Positions 1 to 5,490 of a stretch of 8,042 nt of DNA are shown piece by piece (the stretch's first letter is position 1; every line of letters starts with the position of its first letter). The position numbers were made by a program, and so were the translations under genes. The notes under the pieces are model-generated. The model was not told where the DNA came from. It saw nothing but the letters and a program-made list of their open reading frames with translations, and ran no database searches. Source of the stretch: an uncultured Bacillota bacterium (GTDB lineage: Bacteria > Bacillota > Clostridia > Peptostreptococcales > Anaerovoracaceae); NCBI GenBank assembly GCA_946541435.1, contig CAMNJK010000063.1, positions 1-8,042 on the forward strand, read 5' to 3'.

Positions 1-710
1 CCGCTGCAGATGACGCCCTTCTTTCCGGTACCGGTAACGGTATTGAACCGGTAGCCATCCAGGTCCTCGCTCATCTCCACCAGTTTTTTCTCCAGGGCGA
101 TGTGGTTTTGATAGGAAAGCCTCGGGAAAATGACCCACTTCGGATCCTTTTCAAAGCCTTCCGCCTGTTTTGTATTGATCTCTCCATCGATCTCCACGGT
201 CTGGTACCCGTGACAGATCCTCGTGGTGGGGCGCATGAATACCGGCTTGCCGTATTTCTCCGAATACTCAAAGGCATCCTGCACCATCTCGTAGGCTTCC
301 GCCGGAGAGGAGGGGTCGAAGACCATCATCTTCGCGAATTGGGCGAAATGTCTCGTATCCTGCTCTGTTTGGGAGGAGATGGGGCCCGGGTCATCTGCCG
401 TCAGCACCACCATCCCGCCTTTCACACCCACATAATTCAGGCACATCAGCGGATCCGCCGCCACGTTCAGACCCATCTGCTTCATGGTCACCAAACTCCG
501 GGCTCCGGCGTAGGCTGCCGCCCCCGCCACCTCCATGGCCACCTTCTCGTTGGCGGACCACTCCACGTGGATGGAGCCGTCGTTATTTTTTGCTATCGTC
601 TCCAGCACTTCGCTGGAGGGTGTTCCGGGGTACCCTGCCACCAGCCGGACCCCGGCCTTCATAGCCCCCCAGGCGATGGCTTCGTTCCCCATGATCAATC
701 GTTTTTTCAT
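1..710 (-). CDS. iorA: Indolepyruvate ferredoxin oxidoreductase alpha subunit, N-terminal part (cut by window edge)
   Basis: Seen: an open frame of 236 codons plus two bases begins with ATG at 710-708 and runs off the left edge without a stop. AGGAG (720-716) lies five bases before the start. The protein opens MKKRLIMGNEAIAWGA and carries GYPGTPSSE (26-34), EWSANEKVAMEVA (50-62), a TMKQMGLNVAADP stretch (75-87), TADDPGPISSQTEQDTR (104-120) and RPTTRICH (160-167). Known: these match the N-terminal pyrimidine-binding and following domains of IorA, a thiamine-diphosphate and iron-sulfur enzyme of about 600 residues. With IorB it oxidises indolepyruvate and other aryl-pyruvates to aryl-acetyl-CoA and reduces ferredoxin. 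The ThDP-binding and ferredoxin-like C-terminal domains lie outside. It follows the Gx gene by 20 bases, so co-transcription is likely. Inference: it supplies reduced ferredoxin that Rnf can oxidise. The family call is firm. Confidence 0.93.
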   Translation of the reverse strand, partial: MKKRLIMGNEAIAWGAMKAGVRLVAGYPGTPSSEVLETIAKNNDGSIHVEWSANEKVAMEVAGAAAYAGARSLVTMKQMGLNVAADPLMCLNYVGVKGGMVVLTADDPGPISSQTEQDTRHFAQFAKMMVFDPSSPAEAYEMVQDAFEYSEKYGKPVFMRPTTRICHGYQTVEIDGEINTKQAEGFEKDPKWVIFPRLSYQNHIALEKKLVEMSEDLDGYRFNTVTGTGKKGVICS

Positions 711-730
711 TGCTACTCCTCTTCCGTCTT

Positions 731-1228
731 CTATCTCTTATCCTCTATCTTCAATCTCTCTATCACGATCCCGCTCACGATCCCGATCAGCACCCCGGCG
801 GCGATGCCGGAAATGCAAAGTACCGGCAGGTAGAAGACGATCTGGGCGGTCTCCGTCACCAGGATCGCTACGATGATCTGGCCCACGTTATGGGCCACTC
901 CACCGGCTACGCTGACCCCGATGGGACCAAACCTCTTTGTTTTTAACAGCAGCGCCATCACCAAAAGGCTCAGCACCGCTCCCGCTGCGCTGTACAAAAT
1001 GGCAAAGACATTGCCGAACATGGCTCCCGCCAGCACCACCCGGATCAGGGAGATGATGACAGCGTCTTTTGTTCCCAGGCTGTACAGAGCAAACATGATG
1101 ACGATATTGGGCAGCCCCATTTTCACGCCGGGCACCGCCACGAACACCGGGAGCAAAGACTCCAGGTAGCTCAGGATCAGCGCCAGTGCGATCAGCAGCC
1201 CATATCGGGCGATTCTCTTTGTTGTCAT
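731..1228 (-). CDS. Gx transporter family / heptaprenyl diphosphate synthase component I-like membrane protein
   Basis: A 165-residue, very hydrophobic protein with about five or six membrane segments (roughly 8-28, 40-60, 62-80, 82-96, 106-125, 132-157). Visible family marks are ESLLPVFVAVPGVKMGLPN (23-41) and GGVAHNVGQ (109-117), typical of the Hpre_diP_synt_I (Gx transporter) family. Some members are annotated as component I of heptaprenyl diphosphate synthase, but the membrane topology and the family's resemblance to small substrate-binding (S-component-like) transporters make an enzyme role doubtful. The true substrate is unknown. It sits between the NusG-II gene and iorA, an arrangement seen near Rnf and FMN-binding genes in Clostridia. 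The ATG at 1228 suits the family N-terminus, but no good ribosome site lies close to it: GGGG is 13 bases away, inside a repeat. The last residues (ERLKIEDKR and stop) come from low-complexity DNA similar to DNA beyond rnfB. Confidence 0.85.
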   Translation of the reverse strand: MTTKRIARYGLLIALALILSYLESLLPVFVAVPGVKMGLPNIVIMFALYSLGTKDAVIISLIRVVLAGAMFGNVFAILYSAAGAVLSLLVMALLLKTKRFGPIGVSVAGGVAHNVGQIIVAILVTETAQIVFYLPVLCISGIAAGVLIGIVSGIVIERLKIEDKR

Positions 1229-1239
1229 TTGTTACTAGC

Positions 1240-1295
1240 AGCCCCTCTCCGCCTCCTTCGGAGGCACCTCTCCCCAATGGGGCGAGGCAAGAGGC
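1240..1295. repeat. Intergenic cloverleaf-like repeat between the NusG-II and Gx genes
   Basis: Seen: two adjacent hairpins inside an outer stem. Hairpin one is GCCTCC-TTC-GGAGGC (1251-1265). Hairpin two is CCTC-T-CCCC-AAT-GGGG-C-GAGG (1267-1287). The outer arms are CCTCT (1244-1248) and AGAGG (1290-1294). The arrangement resembles the mobile intergenic palindromic repeats common in clostridial genomes (the CCTCTCC...GGAGAGG type). It fills nearly the whole gap between the two genes. No T-tract follows on the minus strand, so it does not look like a terminator. It may slow, process or stabilise the transcript. That it is dispersed in this genome is inferred, since only one copy is in view. 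Confidence 0.65.
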
Positions 1296-1311
1296 TTTCC
1301 TCTCTTTCGTT

Positions 1312-1680
1312 TTATTGCGTTACAGCATCCACGCTTTGTTCTTCGCCGCCTTCGATCTTCACCACCAGTTTGTGGGGCAGGCAGACGATGGTCTGGCCTT
1401 CGTAGCGGATCTCTCCGGTGTGGACGCAGACCTTATCGGGACAGTTGGCCTGGGTGACGCTGGCTGTGCCGTCCCGGATCACCACAGTATTGGAATCCTC
1501 CCCTTCTGTAATGACTTCTTCCGCGTCTTCCGACAGGGGAAGCCGCAGGACCTCCTGTCCGTCCCGAAGCACCACCGCTTCGCCGCCGGTATCCCGCACC
1601 GCCAACATAAAAATGCCCGCAGCCGCAGCCACCAGCAGAAGCACCAGCACCAGGACGATGTCAGCTTTTCTGATTTTCAT
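1312..1680 (-). CDS. NusG domain II-containing protein, membrane-anchored
   Basis: A 122-residue protein with one N-terminal membrane segment or uncleaved signal anchor (about 8-28, after the basic MKIRKAD) and an outward-facing small beta domain. The domain holds C80-P-D-K-x-C85-V-H87 and C100-L-P-H103-K, the hallmark of the NusG_II (formerly DUF1312) family. Despite the name, these stand-alone proteins lack the NusG N-terminal transcription domain and are not elongation factors. The conserved Cys/His residues suggest a metal or disulfide site outside the membrane, but no function is established. AAGGAG lies six bases before the ATG at 1680. It is the first gene after a strong promoter and comes before the Gx gene, with which the family is often paired near Rnf and flavin-linked genes. 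A part in Rnf assembly or flavin handling is inference only. Confidence 0.87.
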   Translation of the reverse strand: MKIRKADIVLVLVLLLVAAAAGIFMLAVRDTGGEAVVLRDGQEVLRLPLSEDAEEVITEGEDSNTVVIRDGTASVTQANCPDKVCVHTGEIRYEGQTIVCLPHKLVVKIEGGEEQSVDAVTQ

Positions 1681-1726
1681 TCATATCTCCTTCGAGAATC
1701 GACCGTTTCTTACCTTATAAGTTATT

Positions 1727-1755
1727 ATTATAGCACAACTTTGAGTGAGATTGAA
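1727..1755 (-). promoter_or_regulatory. Extended -10 promoter for the NusG-II / Gx / iorA unit
   Basis: On the minus strand TGC-TATAAT occupies 1735-1727, a perfect extended -10. With a 17-base spacer the -35 position reads TTCAAT (1755-1750), which is weak but tolerable behind an extended -10. Transcription would begin near 1720, giving a leader of about 40 bases that carries AAGGAG before the NusG-II start. The -35 overlaps the first unit of the heptamer repeat. Confidence 0.7.
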
Positions 1756-1780
1756 GTCTGGAGTCTGGAGTCTGAAGTCT
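1752..1780. repeat. Four tandem heptamers, TG(A/G)AGTC
   Basis: The plus strand reads TGAAGTC, TGGAGTC, TGGAGTC, TGAAGTC, then T. The two outer and two inner units match, so the array is symmetrical. It lies between the rnf terminator and the next promoter and touches the weak -35. It may be a variable-number site or a piece of dispersed low-complexity DNA. No function is visible. Confidence 0.75.
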
Positions 1781-1853
1781 AAAGAAAAAAGATCCTTCGG
1801 ACTTCGTCCTCAGGATGACAGGCTTTGTCATCCTGAGCGAAGCGAAGGATCTT
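1781..1853 (-). terminator. Rho-independent terminator of the rnf operon, made from a long dispersed-type inverted repeat
   Basis: Read on the minus strand, the arms 1853-1826 and 1820-1789 pair over about 28 positions: an apical 12-bp stem (CTCAGGATGACA in the plus-strand left arm), then CTTCG/CGAAG flanked by two 2-base bulges, then an 11-bp base stem (AAGATCCTTCG). The loop is five bases. TTTTTTCTTT (1790-1781) follows directly. The TGTCATCCTGAGCGAAGCGAAGGATC arm type is a widespread intergenic repeat in bacterial genomes. It starts 34 bases after the rnfB stop and precedes a fresh promoter, which fits transcription termination here. Confidence 0.75.
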
Positions 1854-1886
1854 ATCTTCAATTTACGAGCTTCTATCTACCATCTC

Positions 1887-2693
1887 TTACGACGCACCAT
1901 GGCCGGAACCGATGATTACCTTCACCGGACAAACCATTCTGCAGGCGCCGCAGCCGATGCATTCGTCGTGGTCGATGACTGCCAGGTTGTTTTCGATGTG
2001 GATCGCATCCACCGGGCAGTTCTTCACGCACAGTCCGCAGGCGATACAGCCGATGCTGCATTCTTTCCGGACCACTGCGCCCTTTTCGTGGTTGCTGCAC
2101 AGCACCCGAACTGCTTCATAGTAGGGCTGGATGTAGATCAGGCCCTTCGGGCAGGTCTTGGTGCACAGGCCGCAGGCCACGCACTTTTCGTCGATTACGT
2201 GAGCCAGGCCGTCCCGGATCACGATGGCGCCGTGGGGGCAGGCTGCTGCGCAGTCGCCCAATCCCAGGCAGCCGTATTTGCACTTGCCGGTGCCGCCGAA
2301 CATCATGGCAGCCGCCGAACAGGATTTGATACCTTTGTATTCCATCTTCCGGGCCGTCTTGCTGTTGTCGCCCCGGCAGCCGATAACCGCTGTCATCAGC
2401 ACCATTTTACCGGCCTTCCGGCCCAGTACTTTTCCGATGGATTTGGCCACGTCTTCGCCGCCCGGCGTACACTTGGTCAGTTCCATTTCCGGGTCTTCCA
2501 CCAGTGCTGCTGCATAGCCGTTGCAGCCGGCAAAACCGCAGGCACCGCAATTGGCCCCCGGCAGGCATTCTCTGACCAGGGGGATCAGTGGGTCCTCCTT
2601 GACGGCCATGAACTTGGAAGCCACGGACAGCATCACAGCGCAGATGATGCCGATGATCGTAACGATCATTACTGCTAATGTTGCACTACTCAT
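1887..2693 (-). CDS. rnfB: Rnf complex subunit RnfB, ferredoxin-side iron-sulfur subunit
   Basis: RnfB accepts electrons from reduced ferredoxin at the cytoplasmic face and passes them through iron-sulfur clusters into the complex. Counting from ATG at 2693 (268 residues): an N-terminal membrane helix (about 5-27); an Fe4S domain with C43, C49, C52, C57 and C75; a cysteine block C138, C142, C148, C152; and three ferredoxin-type CxxCxxCxxxCP motifs at C171-C181, C216-C226 and C245-C255. C106, C125, C199 and C212 add to the set. I prefer this ATG to an in-frame GTG six bases upstream (2699-2697), because AAGGGGG overlapping the rnfA stop is seven bases from the ATG but only one base from the GTG. 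It is the last rnf gene, 12 bases after rnfA, and a hairpin terminator follows. Confidence 0.96.
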   Translation of the reverse strand: MSSATLAVMIVTIIGIICAVMLSVASKFMAVKEDPLIPLVRECLPGANCGACGFAGCNGYAAALVEDPEMELTKCTPGGEDVAKSIGKVLGRKAGKMVLMTAVIGCRGDNSKTARKMEYKGIKSCSAAAMMFGGTGKCKYGCLGLGDCAAACPHGAIVIRDGLAHVIDEKCVACGLCTKTCPKGLIYIQPYYEAVRVLCSNHEKGAVVRKECSIGCIACGLCVKNCPVDAIHIENNLAVIDHDECIGCGACRMVCPVKVIIGSGHGAS

Positions 2694-2705
2694 CTCCACG
2701 CCCCC

Positions 2706-3305
2706 TTAACCGAATAAATTGTCCACGATACCGGCGAACCCGAAGAAGGAGATCGACACGATACCGGCAGAAATCAGAGTGATCGGCAGACCCTTGAAGG
2801 ATTCCGGCGGGTCGCAGTCTTCGATGTGCTGGCGGATGCCGGCAAACATCAGCATGGCGATCAGGAATCCGAGACCGCTGCCGAAGGCGTTGAACATGGC
2901 CTGGGCAAAGGTGAATTCGCTGTCGATATTATTGATACAAACACCCAGTACGGCGCAGTTGGTGGTGATCAGAGGCAGGTACACGCCCAGGGACGCATGC
3001 AGCGCCGGGATGTAACGCTTCAGGACCATTTCTACCAGCTGTACCAACGCCGCGATGACCAGGATGAAGACGATGGTCTGCATGTATCCCAGTCCATTGG
3101 GGGTCAGCAGGAACGTCTGGATCGGCCAGGTCACCAGAGTAGCGATCATCATAACGAAGATAACCGCGATGCTCATGCCAGTTGCCTGATCCAGCTTCTT
3201 GGACACGCCCAGGAAGGGGCAGATGCCCAGGAACTGCTGTAATACATAGTTGTTGATGAAGGTCGCCGTCAGAAGGATGGCGATCAGGCCTTTAATGGTA
3301 ATCAT
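2706..3305 (-). CDS. rnfA: Rnf complex subunit RnfA, integral membrane
   Basis: A 199-residue, six-helix membrane subunit homologous to NqrE and RsxA. It pairs with RnfE as an inverted-topology partner to form the membrane core around an intramembrane [2Fe-2S] cluster. The two expected ligands are visible: C29 in LGICPFLG and C117 in TTNCAVLG. Other family marks are the N-terminal FINNYVLQQFLG stretch and GLGFLIAM in the second half. The length is normal. The start ATG overlaps the rnfE stop as ATGA (3302-3305), and AAGGAGGTG (3322-3314), a full match to the 16S tail, lies eight bases upstream, so translation is coupled but also strongly initiated. C123 and C164 are extra cysteines with no assigned role. 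Confidence 0.97.
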   Translation of the reverse strand: MITIKGLIAILLTATFINNYVLQQFLGICPFLGVSKKLDQATGMSIAVIFVMMIATLVTWPIQTFLLTPNGLGYMQTIVFILVIAALVQLVEMVLKRYIPALHASLGVYLPLITTNCAVLGVCINNIDSEFTFAQAMFNAFGSGLGFLIAMLMFAGIRQHIEDCDPPESFKGLPITLISAGIVSISFFGFAGIVDNLFG

Positions 3306-4000
3306 TCAGCAGCCACCTCCTTCTTGCTCAGATCGAGATCGTCACAGGAACCTCTCCCGCAGAAAGCTGCCGACGGGCAGGCTTCGCAGTCGAAGCTCTT
3401 TCTCCGCGGAGCTTTTCCGCTGGTCAGTTTGATGACGATGGCGATCAGCAGACCGTATACGGCAAAGCCGCCCGGCGCCATGGTGAAGATGGAGATCGGA
3501 TGGTCGATCAGCACCGGGATCGGGATCCCCGCCCAGGTGCCTGCTCCGAACACTTCACGGATGGTTGCCATCAGCAGCAGGGTCAGCGTGAAGCCGATGC
3601 CCATGCCGATGCCGTCCAGCGCGGAATCCACGACGGAATTCTTGCTGGCGAACATTTCCGCCCGGCCTAAGATGATGCAGTTTACCACGATCAGCGGCAG
3701 GTAGATCCCCAGCGCCGTATTCAGGGCCGGCGCATAGGCCTTCACGATCATCTGGACCAGGGTAACGAAACTGGCTATAACAACGATATAGCAGGGGATC
3801 CGGACCTTATCCGGGATCACCTTTTTCAAAATGGAGATTGCGATATTGGAACAGATCAGTACCGCAGTCGTCGCGGCACCCATCCCCAGGGCGCTGGTCA
3901 CGCCGGTGGAAGTCGCCAGTGTGGGACAGGTCCCCAGCACCAGCACCAGGACCGGATTTTCTTTAATGATCCCTTTTGTCAAAACAGAAAGTTTATTCAT
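3302..4000 (-). CDS. rnfE: Rnf complex subunit RnfE with four-cysteine C-terminal tail
   Basis: A 232-residue membrane subunit homologous to NqrD and RsxE, with about six helices. With RnfA it encloses the intramembrane [2Fe-2S] site; C25 (LGTCPTLA) and C108 (VNCIILGRAE) are the expected ligands. After the last helix (about 177-192) comes a polar tail of some 40 residues with C205, C208, C214 and C219 (CEACPSAAFCGRGSCDD). The spacing could bind a metal or iron-sulfur cluster. The classical proteobacterial subunit, as I recall it, lacks such a tail, although some clostridial members have cysteine-rich ends. GGAG (4010-4007), inside the end of rnfG, sets the start at ATG 4000. Three bases separate it from the rnfG stop, and it overlaps rnfA by four. 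Confidence 0.96.
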   Translation of the reverse strand: MNKLSVLTKGIIKENPVLVLVLGTCPTLATSTGVTSALGMGAATTAVLICSNIAISILKKVIPDKVRIPCYIVVIASFVTLVQMIVKAYAPALNTALGIYLPLIVVNCIILGRAEMFASKNSVVDSALDGIGMGIGFTLTLLLMATIREVFGAGTWAGIPIPVLIDHPISIFTMAPGGFAVYGLLIAIVIKLTSGKAPRRKSFDCEACPSAAFCGRGSCDDLDLSKKEVAAE

Positions 4001-4003
4001 TAT

Positions 4004-4555
4004 TTACTCCGCCCCCTTTGCTGTTTCCACTGCCGCCAGGGCATCTTTTACAGTATCGATATAGTGGTTGGAGGAGATCGTCGCACCGGAGATGGTGACG
4101 ATCCCGCTCAGGCCGGATTCATCCAGTCCGTTGAACTGGTCGTTGAAGTCCGCCTCCGCGACCCGGGAGCCCAGACCCGGCGTCTCGCTGTGGCTCATGA
4201 CCTTGGTATCGGTGATGAAGCCGTCCGCATCCACGCCAACGATCACTTTCAACGTCTTCTTCCCGCCGTAGCCGTCCCCGGCCAGCTGGACCACATAGCC
4301 CGCGCCGTTGGTGGCTTTGTATACGTCGATAACGCTTCCGGGAAGATCTTCCGCCGCCACGTCCACCGGTTCGAAGCCGTCTGCCTGAGGCATCACTTCC
4401 GCCCGGGCTTCCGCCGCTGCGGCCTTTTCCGCTTCCTCGATGATGGGAGCGGTCACATTATTGGTCAATGCCAGCAGCACCGCCATCACCAGACAGATGA
4501 TGGTCAATACCGCGATCGGCATCACAAAATCTTTTCGTACGTTGGATTCGGTCAT
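4004..4555 (-). CDS. rnfG: Rnf complex subunit RnfG, covalent-FMN subunit
   Basis: A 183-residue protein with one N-terminal membrane helix (about 12-31), an alanine/glutamate-rich linker (about 40-55) and an extracytoplasmic FMN-binding domain. S-G-A-T-I-S at 156-161 is the flavinylation motif, with T159 predicted to carry FMN through a phosphoester bond. SHSETPGLGS (121-130) and GDGYGG (93-98) are further family marks. ApbE-type flavin transferase would attach the FMN; no apbE gene is in this window. In the complex RnfG relays electrons with RnfD on the outer side of the membrane. GGGAGGTG (4570-4563) lies seven bases before the ATG at 4555, and stop and start overlap with rnfD as TAATG. 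The length is slightly short but usual for Clostridia. Confidence 0.96.
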   Translation of the reverse strand: MTESNVRKDFVMPIAVLTIICLVMAVLLALTNNVTAPIIEEAEKAAAAEARAEVMPQADGFEPVDVAAEDLPGSVIDVYKATNGAGYVVQLAGDGYGGKKTLKVIVGVDADGFITDTKVMSHSETPGLGSRVAEADFNDQFNGLDESGLSGIVTISGATISSNHYIDTVKDALAAVETAKGAE

Positions 4556-5490
4556 TATTCAACACCTCCCAACGGTTTGTTGCGGGTCCATTTGATGATG
4601 AACGGTGTTAAGATGTTCATCAGCAGGATCGAGAAGGACACGCCTTCGGGGTAGTTGCCCCAGATACGGATCAGCACGGTGATCAGACCGCAGCCGATGC
4701 CGAAGATGATCCTTCCTTTATTGGTGGAAGGAGTCGTTGCGTAATCCGTCGCCATGAAGAAGGCTCCCAGGAATACGCCGCCGGAGAGGATCTGGACCAC
4801 CGGGTCCTGTCCGAAGATCAGGGACAGCACGAATACCGTGGCGATGAAGGCCACCGGTGTGTGCCAGGTGATCACCTTCCGGGCGATCAGGTAAATGCCG
4901 CCGATCAGCAGCGCTAATGTACAGGTCTCACCTAAACAGCCTCCCTGGATCCCCAGGAACATCTCTCCCAGAGAAGGCAGGTTTGCCAGTTCGTCTTTGG
5001 CGATCATGGTCAAAGGCGTTGCTCCGGTCACCGCATCCGCAGCCGGGTGCAGGATCGTCGGAGTGTTCCAGGTGGTCATGGTGCCGGAGAATGCCAGCAG
5101 CATGACGATACGGGCCGTGATGGCCGGGTTCGCGAAGTTCTTGCCGATCCCGCCGAAGAGCTGCTTCACCAGCACGATGGCGATGAAGGAACCGAAGATG
5201 GCCTGCCAGAGGGGGATCCCCACGTTCAGGTTGAAGGACAGGATCAGGCCGGTCACCGCCGCCGACAGGTCGCCGATGGTGTTGGGCCGTTTGCAGATCT
5301 TTTCAAAGCCCCATTCAAAGAACAGGCAGGAAGCCACGCAGACCGCCTCCACCAACAGCGCCCGGGGTCCGAAAATGACCACGGAGGCGATGATGACAGG
5401 CACCAGCGCGATCAGCACGTCCCTCATGATGAGGGTCGTGTCCGCTCTGTCCCGGATATGAGGAGAGATCGATACAACTAAATTATTCAT
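4555..5490 (-). CDS. rnfD: Rnf complex subunit RnfD, covalent-FMN membrane subunit
   Basis: A 311-residue integral membrane protein with nine or ten predicted helices, homologous to NqrB and RsxD. It is thought to be the subunit where electron transfer drives ion movement. Visible marks are SPHIRDRADTT (9-19), FGGIGKNFANPAITAR (112-127) and AVTGATPLT (153-161), where T158 in T-G-A-T is the predicted site of covalent FMN. ATDYATTP in the later part is also conserved. The start is ATG 5490, eight bases inside the end of rnfC. AAGGAGGAGG ahead of it lies within the last rnfC codons, so translation is coupled. The sequence gives no reliable way for me to choose between Na+ and H+ as coupling ion. 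Confidence 0.96.
   Translation of the reverse strand: MNNLVVSISPHIRDRADTTLIMRDVLIALVPVIIASVVIFGPRALLVEAVCVASCLFFEWGFEKICKRPNTIGDLSAAVTGLILSFNLNVGIPLWQAIFGSFIAIVLVKQLFGGIGKNFANPAITARIVMLLAFSGTMTTWNTPTILHPAADAVTGATPLTMIAKDELANLPSLGEMFLGIQGGCLGETCTLALLIGGIYLIARKVITWHTPVAFIATVFVLSLIFGQDPVVQILSGGVFLGAFFMATDYATTPSTNKGRIIFGIGCGLITVLIRIWGNYPEGVSFSILLMNILTPFIIKWTRNKPLGGVE

Noticed and set aside
764..785. Short direct repeat CACGATCCCG within the Gx gene
   Set aside because: It encodes the repeated Gly-Ile-Val residues of the last helix; ordinary coding repetition explains it.
102..833. Plus-strand open frame of 243 codons
   Set aside because: It is opposite iorA and the Gx gene, both with clear family motifs; its His/Gly/Arg-rich product looks like a shadow.
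1815..2678. Plus-strand open frame of 287 codons opposite rnfB
   Set aside because: It begins inside the terminator hairpin and mirrors the cysteine-rich rnfB frame; there are no domain features of its own.
2694..2699. GTG start for rnfB two codons upstream
   Set aside because: The ribosome site AAGGGGG would be only one base from GTG but is seven bases from the ATG at 2693.
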